From Actinomycetes bacterium (lineage in GTDB: Bacteria; Actinomycetota; Acidimicrobiia; Acidimicrobiales; RAAP-2), in the NCBI GenBank assembly GCA_021807965.1, contig JAKBCI010000112.1:1-5995 (forward strand): a stretch of 5,995 bases of DNA, given 5' to 3'. The position numbers and the translations under genes are program-made. Shown here piece after piece: positions 5,919 to 5,995 of the stretch. Every line of letters starts with the position of its first letter. Position 1 is the stretch's first letter. The notes under the pieces are model-generated. The model was not told the DNA's origin, searched no databases, and was given only the letters and a program-made list of their open reading frames with translations.

Positions 5919-5995
5919 CAGTGGTTCCGAAGCGCCGCTCCGGAGAAGACCTCGTGAAGAACCCCGACCATGAAGTCAATGTCGTCACGCGTGGA
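5918..5995 (-). CDS. C-terminal fragment of a probable class-III (PLP) aminotransferase
   Basis: Only the last 25 codons are in the window; the rest continues beyond base 5995. The frame reads STRDDIDFMVGVLHEVFSG followed by AALRNH and a TGA at 5920-5918. Class-III aminotransferases (for example GABA, putrescine or ornithine aminotransferases) often end with a helix of the form '(T/S)xxDIDxxVxxLxEAL', which this resembles. The stop shares one base with the ATG of the FAD oxidoreductase gene, so the two are almost certainly one operon. Such aminotransferases commonly accompany PuuB-type oxidases in polyamine catabolism. The fragment is too short for a firm family call. Confidence 0.45.
   Translation of the reverse strand, partial: STRDDIDFMVGVLHEVFSGAALRNH

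Overview
The window is a compact, GC-rich (roughly 60% by eye) bacterial chromosomal segment. It carries six complete protein genes and two gene fragments, with almost no spare DNA. GTG starts, TANNNT -10-like hexamers placed 6-7 nt before start codons (the actinobacterial leaderless pattern) and the protein flavour suggest a high-GC actinobacterium. Acidimicrobiia-like is my impression only; no marker gene is present to prove it.

Layout from left to right: (i) the last 69 codons of a family-5 (peptide/nickel type) ABC-transporter substrate-binding protein on the plus strand. (ii) It runs convergently into, and overlaps by 22 bp, a minus-strand two-gene unit: a CadD-like (cadmium resistance/LysE superfamily) small membrane transporter followed 29 bp downstream by a 400-aa MFS efflux-type transporter. 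(iii) A 78-bp divergent intergenic region holds a perfect 8-bp inverted repeat (ACCTTACC ... GGTAAGGT) whose arms contain the candidate -10 elements for both directions. (iv) A plus-strand run follows: a PLP-dependent threonine/serine dehydratase without an ACT domain, a secreted or membrane-anchored protein of unknown function, and a small multi-span membrane protein whose C-terminus looks like the last pore loop and helix of a two-TM potassium channel without the TVGYGD filter. (v) This meets, with zero bases between the stop codons, a minus-strand FAD-dependent amine/amino-acid oxidoreductase (DAO family, PuuB/OrdL-like). That gene's start overlaps by 1 nt the stop of an upstream gene, of which only 25 C-terminal residues are visible. 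The fragment resembles the tail of a class-III aminotransferase, which would make a polyamine/amine catabolism pair.

Functionally the window is a mosaic of small units: export (CadD-like plus MFS), amino-acid catabolism (threonine/serine dehydratase) and amine oxidation (oxidoreductase plus putative aminotransferase). No RNA genes, CRISPR arrays, insertion sequences or convincing intrinsic terminators were seen. There is no gene-free stretch longer than 78 bp. I do not see a previously undescribed multi-gene system. The points most worth a second look are the mirrored promoter region, the repeated leaderless-type starts and the channel-like membrane protein.
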